Origin: Hypsibius dujardini
Lineage: Eukaryota; Tardigrada; Eutardigrada; Parachela; Hypsibiidae
Assembly (NCBI GenBank): GCA_001579985.1
Contig: LRSR01005694.1
Span: 23,813-87,812, forward strand
Direction of reading: 5' to 3'
DNA length: 64,000 bases
Every line of letters starts with the position of its first letter. Position 1 is the stretch's first letter. Below are positions 59,101-64,000 of the stretch, piece by piece. The position numbers were made by a program, and so were the translations under genes. The notes under the pieces were generated by a model. That model did no database searches. It was not told the origin of the DNA and was given only the letters and a program-made list of their open reading frames with translations.

Positions 59101-60338
59101 CACAAACCGGATGCAAGATACATTCTCCATTTTTTTCATCGCTTGCAGAATAATTGCCTTGTGAGATCCGCCTGCTCACAAAGACATTATTACACTTTTT
59201 ATTATTATTATTTCATATTTATCGTGCAGCAAAAATGGCGGGTAACAGTCCCACTCGCAAAGTCGCAACTACCTGTATAATACCGTATAACAATGGAGGG
59301 AGGATTTAAACATGGGACCGAGGAGGGCTCCCGGAAGTCCATCGTCAGACTTTTCAAATAATTTTCGTCTTGTTTTACAATTTTGTCCTTCACCCTTCAC
59401 TAAAACTGTGATCAATGCTAACAAGGATACATATATTTTCTTGCAAGCGCAATATTACAAATTACCTAAAACTAAAAGTTAGAATTTTTCTCGACCTGTT
59501 TAGTACATTAAAAGTTGCCTGTATTTTGGCCACGTAATTCTGCTGTTTCACTGGACTTACAATTTTAAATCAACAGACACAAATCCAGTACATAGTGATT
59601 CGGTAAATGCAAAATATTCAGGGCGCGGAAGGAGCGGACCTGACGTGGGAAATGTCAAACAGAAAGAACGGGGATTAAAGGGTAGAACTTACGTGCTTTG
59701 ACATACGGCACGGGGTGTTAAACATGCGTTAAAATGTCTCCTGGCAAATTTGACAAAAAATTATCTTTTTCTCCTGTGTGCATCAAACTGCATACTAGTC
59801 ATTGTACCCGTAGGTACCAATAGAATTTCGTTGACCTTTTTACTTTTAATAAGCCAAATTTGCAAGACAGTTAACGAGCTGGGTGGTTGGTCAGAAAAGG
59901 TACCAAGGAGGCATTTTATTAATCTCAGGCATAATTCGGAATGTTTTTGTACTAGTATTAAAATTGTAAAATTATTGACATACTGTCGACCTTAGACGGT
60001 ATGTATACAATGTACGTACTATACGGATAATGCCTGGACCATTTGTACGGGACAATGCCTCCTGTCCAGTGGAGACTCTCCGATGTTGCTCCAGTGCGTT
60101 GAACTGATATCTGCAGGATTGCAATATATAAAATAATATTGATTCAGCTGCTGCCAAAATGCGTGAGTACTCTTACGGAGTGTGGGGCAAGAACTTCCGG
60201 ATAGATACCCATCATATCCCCTTCGAATAGCGGACCTTCCGGCCGCAATAATAATTCCTCAATCGGATCTACTGAGGCATAATTATACCCGTAAAACAAA
60301 TGCAATAGGAAGAGCAATACAATCGAAGGCAATTCCAT
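56113..60338 (-). CDS. Astacin metalloprotease with two C-terminal CBM5/12-like repeats
   Basis: Secreted zinc endopeptidase. Seven exons (60338-60177, 60110-60020, 59171-59042, 58938-58883, 58733-58686, 58604-58533, 56897-56113) give 447 residues with consistent phases. A signal peptide (MELPSIVLLFLLHLFYG) leads into a short propeptide with LFEGDM, the FxGD motif whose aspartate blocks the zinc in astacins. The catalytic domain shows WTGGIVPYKW, SCIRFVE, CKSNVGRQKGGQ, the zinc site HELMHALGFLHEQARHDRD and the Met-turn SLMHYTRFAF, so it should be active. After a Ser/Thr-rich linker come two repeats of about 45 residues: WKLGESFAVGDEVSFRGKIY...AHTADAANWTPDQVPALF and WQRGARFFLGERVSHAGKMY...PHTANSANWTPDQVPALF. 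These look like bacterial CBM5/12 chitin-binding modules. Both repeats and the end of the catalytic domain lie in one exon. A cuticle or chitin target is inferred. Confidence 0.9.
56898..58532. other. Intron 6 of the astacin gene
   Basis: AT-rich, with many TATTAATAT motifs at 57110-57270 and 57660-57900, and a foldback copy near 57910-58170. No exon seen. Confidence 0.55.
57910..58170. mobile_element. Foldback repeat, copy 6 (astacin intron 6)
   Basis: AATGAGGAGGGTGGAGCTATAAG faces CATAACTCCTCCCCCTCGTTAT, with ATCGCTTGGTATG and GATACCAATCGATTTG as outer arms. Shorter than the other copies. Confidence 0.5.
59172..60019. other. Intron 2 of the astacin gene
   Basis: Splits the mature N-terminus (HYPY) from SHKAIILQAMKKME. 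I see no exon or repeat in it. Confidence 0.5.
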
Positions 60339-60871
60339 TGCACCAGTCTAACATGAATAGACGAGGATGAGAGGTATGCATGCAGTAGAGTTTTGTTCGC
60401 GGCGAATGGACTAGGAAGAAAGAAGATCCATGCATTCCCCCAGCATATTGTGATTTTGCGGCGTTTTCGGTGAACGCATTACATGGTTACGCACAAACGA
60501 TTGTGCGGAGATATCAATCTGATGCATCGTGCTCCACATACTGTACACGAGTAGCCCCAACGTAAGCAGAGGGGTTACAGTATCAGGCTCAAGGATAGGA
60601 AGATAGTGATCTGGACATTTTTAACACATCAGTAAAATGAAATGACGTAAAATGTGCCGCTAGGAAAAAATTCCGCATGACAGCGAAAGTAAAAGAAGGA
60701 CACAGGAAAATAAAACAAAATTATTTTAAGTTCGTAAAATACATTAGGCTTTCTTGGGGAATTATTCAAGTGTCGATTAAGAATCACTATGAAATATTTT
60801 TTCATTTAGACTTACTGTAGTGATGAAAATAAACAATTATTTCGCCATGAGGTCGCTGCCAGTGGCGGCAG
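60339..60871. other. Astacin promoter region and 3' flank of the MYND gene
   Basis: No gene. Bases about 60750-60840 resemble 14660-14740 (AATATTTTTTC, TTAGTGATGA blocks), so a fragment of the dispersed repeat seems to extend here. Confidence 0.45.
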
Positions 60872-62124
60872 TTAGATTAGTCCTCGATGTTGCGTGGTCA
60901 GGAGGTACACTTTGTGAAGAGTTGTCACTACCTCGCGGTAGAGCGGATGCGTCGAGCCATGAGCCACACCCAAAGTCCGTTCCACCTCAGTCAGCACGGC
61001 CTTCATTTCCTGCGGCATCTGCGGATCCGGTGCACGGGGACCTAAGAAGAACAGCCATCCGATGATGGGCTCCACCGTCGGTCCCGGGTACCAAACGCTG
61101 CAGCATACACAAAAATACTTGTCGTTATTCATGAACTGGACGGTAAGGTAATACCGATATACCGAAGACACTCCACATCCTGCCGGTAGAACGGCAGTCT
61201 CCTCCGCCGGATTTAAAACGTCCACCACCACACACGGGAACAGCAGGTTCTTCGGATGCAGCACTTACGATATGATGGTTAACAGAGCCATCGATTCCGG
61301 TTGAGTGATATTTTCCACGTTGGCTTTCTGCATCTTGTACAGGCATAGCAGTTTCTCGTATCGCTTCAGCGGAGATTCCACGCTCAGATCCGAAACGTAA
61401 CTGCAGGACGGGCAAGCCAGGAGAGCTCGCTCGATCGTCCGACGAAATCATAGCTTCAAAGCATCGACGACCGCATTTCAGCGCGAACATTTCAGCAATC
61501 TAGGAAATATGGAGGTACATAAGTCCCGACCTAATTGCTTATCTATCGACTGTCTGCTTGACAACCTGTCTGTCTGTCTATATGTCAGTAGTCTCAGTAG
61601 TCTCTGGCCGCAAAATGAGACTATCGTTCACTCCTACACACACCTTACGACAAGAATAATTTAATCTCATAGGGGTGGCAATAAATCAGTCAAATCAATT
61701 GGCAATACACGCAACTCCGAATCCGAGACGACGTAACAATCAAGCAATCAAGCGAGGCTAATGAATGCCCTTTTCTGCCTGTGGCCGCGAAATTACCCTC
61801 TTCAAAAGAAGCTTTCACATCGTCACGACCTCATCTGTGGGAGCGTCATATGATTCAGTCACTGTATCTGTCAGCACTGTCAAGGCGGGACACTCCATCT
61901 TATGATGCTTCTTCCAGTCCGTTTTCTACAGAACAAAAAACAAAAATCACCTGTATTTAACCAACCAATCAATCAATCAATCTATCAATCCCTGGATCAA
62001 ACGGCTCATGCCTTGATTGGGTTGTCCGTCTACCGACCTGGCATTCCTGGGAGCAGTACCACGCGTGCTTGCAGGCCGAACAGCGACTGCTTCGTAGGAG
62101 AATGAGACCGTGGGTGGAGTCCAT
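60872..62124 (-). CDS. MYND zinc-finger protein, SMYD-like; model incomplete
   Basis: Two exons are clear: 62124-62038, starting MDSTHGLILL and carrying RCSACKHAWYCSQECQ, and about 61925-61819, beginning KTDWKKHHKMEC. Together they form the second half of a MYND zinc finger (C-x2-C, YC-x3-C, H-x3-C). The last exon, within about 61098-60872, reads YPGPTVEPIIGWLF, then PQEMKAVLTEVERTLGVAHG, then STHPLYREVVTTLH and stops with TAA. This resembles the C-terminal helical repeats of SMYD proteins. Between them, about 61500-61275 is open in two competing frames: IAEMFALKCGRRCFEAMIS at its start and CPSCSYVSDLSVESPLKRYE with KANVENITQPESMALL at its end. I cannot join these without a frame change. A further short exon, EERLPFYRQDVECLRYIGIT, near 61205-61145 is likely. 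The first C-x2-C of the MYND domain and an obvious SET core were not found. The gene may be a degenerate or noncanonical SMYD relative, or the model may miss exons. Confidence 0.5.
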
Positions 62125-62493
62125 AAATCAGACGGGGCAGAAAAGGCGGGAGTGCGGCTAAAGTAAAGTCCCCTTTGAAGTTTTTCTCTCGGAATAAACC
62201 TTAGTCAATCGGATTTTTCTTTTTTCTAGAAATTTGAGATTTGCCCCCCATCACATATCGAAAATCCCACAGCATTTCACAGCTGAGACTAGAGAATCGA
62301 AGAGCTAGACGGCGACGACCTCGCTGAATTATGACTAGACCCCTTGACCAAAAGGGCAGAAAAGGCGTGGCCATGGAGGTGTGGCTTCGGTTGCTGCAAT
62401 TAAAATTCGCCATTAAAATTCTCTGTAATTTGGAATTTATCATCGCGGAATCTACACCATCCCATCGCATACCTCTCCTATAGGAATTTTCAA
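62125..62493. promoter_or_regulatory. Bidirectional promoter region, MYND gene and ZRANB2
   Basis: About 370 bases lie between divergent start codons. The long minus-strand frame 62857-62201 crosses it but is antisense to ZRANB2 exons and has no family match. Confidence 0.45.
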
Positions 62494-63706
62494 ATGGCCA
62501 CACGACCGGGCTTTCCAAAACCGGGCTTGGACGACTGGGAATGTCCCGAGTAAGTGAATCCGAGGTAGAAGAATGTACACGCTCTCGTGTTTTGCGACGT
62601 TTTGGAGTTGACCCCCGTGCGGTTCTTCCCCTCGTTTCAGCTGCGCCAACGTCAACTTCGGCAAGCGCATGGAGTGTAATCGATGCAAAAAACGTACGTC
62701 CGTCCGATTCGAAGGTCAGATTTGGTCTTCGGAGAGCGGTTTTTTTTGCAGCACGGCCGGATGAGAAGACGAACGTGAAGAAAACAGGCATCGAAATCGG
62801 GAAGCAGGCTGCAGAAAAGTCCAAGGGCCTTTTCTCCGCCGACGACTGGATGTGCACAAAGTAAGGGCAGAGAGTTGTTGTGAGATTTGCGATTGTAAAA
62901 GACTAGTTTTTGGGTGGAATTTTAGGTGTGGAAACGTGAATTGGGCCAGAAGGAAGACGTGCAACACCTGCAACGCTCCCAAGTTCACCGAAGTCGAGGA
63001 GCGAACAGGTTTGACTGGCTGCCTCTGCTTTTTAATTTTGTAAAATTAAACACAGCTTTTATTTGCTTGCAGGTCTCGGAGGCGGATTTAACGAGCGCGG
63101 AACGGTGGAATATAAGGAACGGGAAGTATCGGACGACGAGTTTGATGATGTAAGTGCCTGCTTGATTGATCGATTGAGTCAGTTTCATGTTCTGTGTATT
63201 CGAGCGATTGATTGCTTGATTTTTAAGGGACTGATTGAGCTTACGGTTTGGTCTATTGATAAGTTTACTGTTTTTACAATGTTTTCCATGAGTTACAAGT
63301 AACAGTTTATTTTTTCCCGTTAATTATTATAACTAGGTATAGCTATGGAGCGATATTAAAAAAATGTTAAAATATTGGGGTTTTTTCCAGTTTGGCCGAA
63401 GGAAAAAAAAGATGCGCTCGAGCCGTGACGGTGGGGATGATCGACGTGATGAGAGAGCGTCGGCCTCCTCCCTTCGACCGGAATCATTCAAGACGGCGGC
63501 GGCCAAAGAGAGTGAGGTGCTGGTTGTTGCGCTGTGGATGATGATGATTGGAGCCGAGTTTCAGTTCACGCGCTGCGCAGCACAATTCATCTCGACCCAG
63601 TATGTCAATTAAAATACTTTTGACGCAGGAAGAAGATGATGATGATGACGAGGATGAGGATGATCCGAAGATTGCTGCGAAGTACAGCTTGGATGCAGAC
63701 GAAGAG
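62494..63706 (+). CDS. ZRANB2: ZRANB2 (RanBP2-type zinc-finger splicing factor), 3' end outside
   Basis: Nuclear RNA-binding splicing regulator. Visible exons are 62494-62549, 62641-62693, 62752-62860, 62926-63008, 63073-63149, 63391-63516 and 63629-63706, all joining in phase. The first RanBP2-type finger reads DWECPDCANVNFGKRMECNRC and the second DWMCTKCGNVNWARRKTCNTC, each with the W-x-C-x2-C-x10-C-x2-C layout and the asparagine that contacts GU-containing RNA in the family. Between the fingers is the conserved TGIEIGKQAAEKSKGLFSA. Then follow ERTGLGGGFNERGTVEY, a basic FGRRKKKMRSS stretch and an acidic run EEDDDDDEDEDDPK with AAKYSLDADEE, as in the vertebrate protein. The Arg/Ser-rich C-terminus expected for the family must lie beyond the right edge; the next intron starts GTTGGT and runs into a CAGG/CAGA repeat. 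Confidence 0.92.
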
Positions 63707-63739
63707 GTTGGTTAGATTGTTGAGTGAACGGCAAGCTGA

Positions 63740-63919
63740 CAAATAGGAAGACCCACAGACGGACACAAACTGACACACGATATAATGTCTGACAGGCAGA
63801 GAGACGGGCAGATGTTTAAACAAAGAGATAAACAAACAGACGGACAGGTAGACAGGCAGATAGCTAACCAACGAGATAGACAGATAGACAAGACACAAGG
63901 GCACAGATAGGCAGGCATG

Positions 63920-63974
<55 letters not shown>

Positions 63975-64000
63975 ACAGACAGACAGACAGACAGACAGAC
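63740..64000. repeat. CAGA/CAGG repeat at the right edge, in a ZRANB2 intron
   Basis: Degenerate CAGA units become a pure (CAGG)n run of about 14 units from about 63915, then pure (CAGA)n to the window end. The tract continues outside. Confidence 0.9.

Noticed and set aside
56113-60338. Bacterial contamination as the source of the CBM5/12 repeats
   Set aside because: The repeats are in the same open exon as the end of an intron-containing animal astacin, so they are part of the host gene.
62201-62857. 218-codon minus-strand open frame
   Set aside because: Antisense to ZRANB2 exons 1-3 and the shared promoter; no family match.

Overview
The window is nuclear DNA from a multicellular animal, most likely an invertebrate. 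Almost every gene is split into short exons by GT-AG introns (two use GC-AG), and the products are animal-type: exportin-6, a Shaker potassium channel, Rab11-like GTPases, a Mesh-type junction protein, an astacin protease, a MOXD1-type monooxygenase, PIGN and ZRANB2. The phylum cannot be fixed from the sequence. Introns and gaps are AT-rich or filled with CAGA/CTGT tetranucleotide tracts. Exon boundaries were placed by hand from splice consensus, reading phase and family similarity. For most genes the exon lengths sum to an open frame.

Layout. 0.4-4.9 kb (-): exportin-6, 3' end outside the window. 5.5-7.4 kb (+): unrecognised coiled-coil protein, head to head with exportin-6. 8.8-11.2 kb (+): Shaker-type Kv channel. 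11.4-12.0 kb (-): small secreted Gly/Arg/His-rich protein. 12.9-14.1 and 15.4-16.8 kb (-): two Rab11-like genes, Rab A and Rab B. 17.2-24.7 kb (-): Mesh/SUSD2-like protein. 26.2-28.9 kb (-): transmembrane histidine acid phosphatase, head to head with PIGN (29.4-33.9 kb, +). 34.4-42.6 kb (+): receptor guanylyl cyclase whose ectodomain looks like a bacterial PstS phosphate-binding protein. 43.7-44.9 kb (+): Rab C, an inverted copy of Rab B. 46.0-48.7 kb (-): possible NYN-domain, tail-anchored protein. 50.3-54.8 kb (-): MOXD1-like copper monooxygenase. 56.1-60.3 kb (-): astacin with two bacterial-type CBM5/12 repeats. 60.9-62.1 kb (-): MYND zinc-finger protein, partly resolved. 62.5 kb to the edge (+): ZRANB2, 3' end outside.

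The neighbours do not form one pathway; this is an ordinary animal gene neighbourhood. The most unusual items are the PstS-like receptor guanylyl cyclase, the astacin-CBM5/12 fusion, and a recent inverted segmental duplication (about 14.7-17.2 kb and 43.1-45.6 kb) that produced Rab C, whose GTPase motifs have since diverged. One duplication arm carries a 145-bp terminal-inverted-repeat element while the other keeps the empty site. A second 145-bp element of the same design lies 3.5 kb away. A foldback repeat with a conserved GGCGGAGCTA core recurs at least six times.
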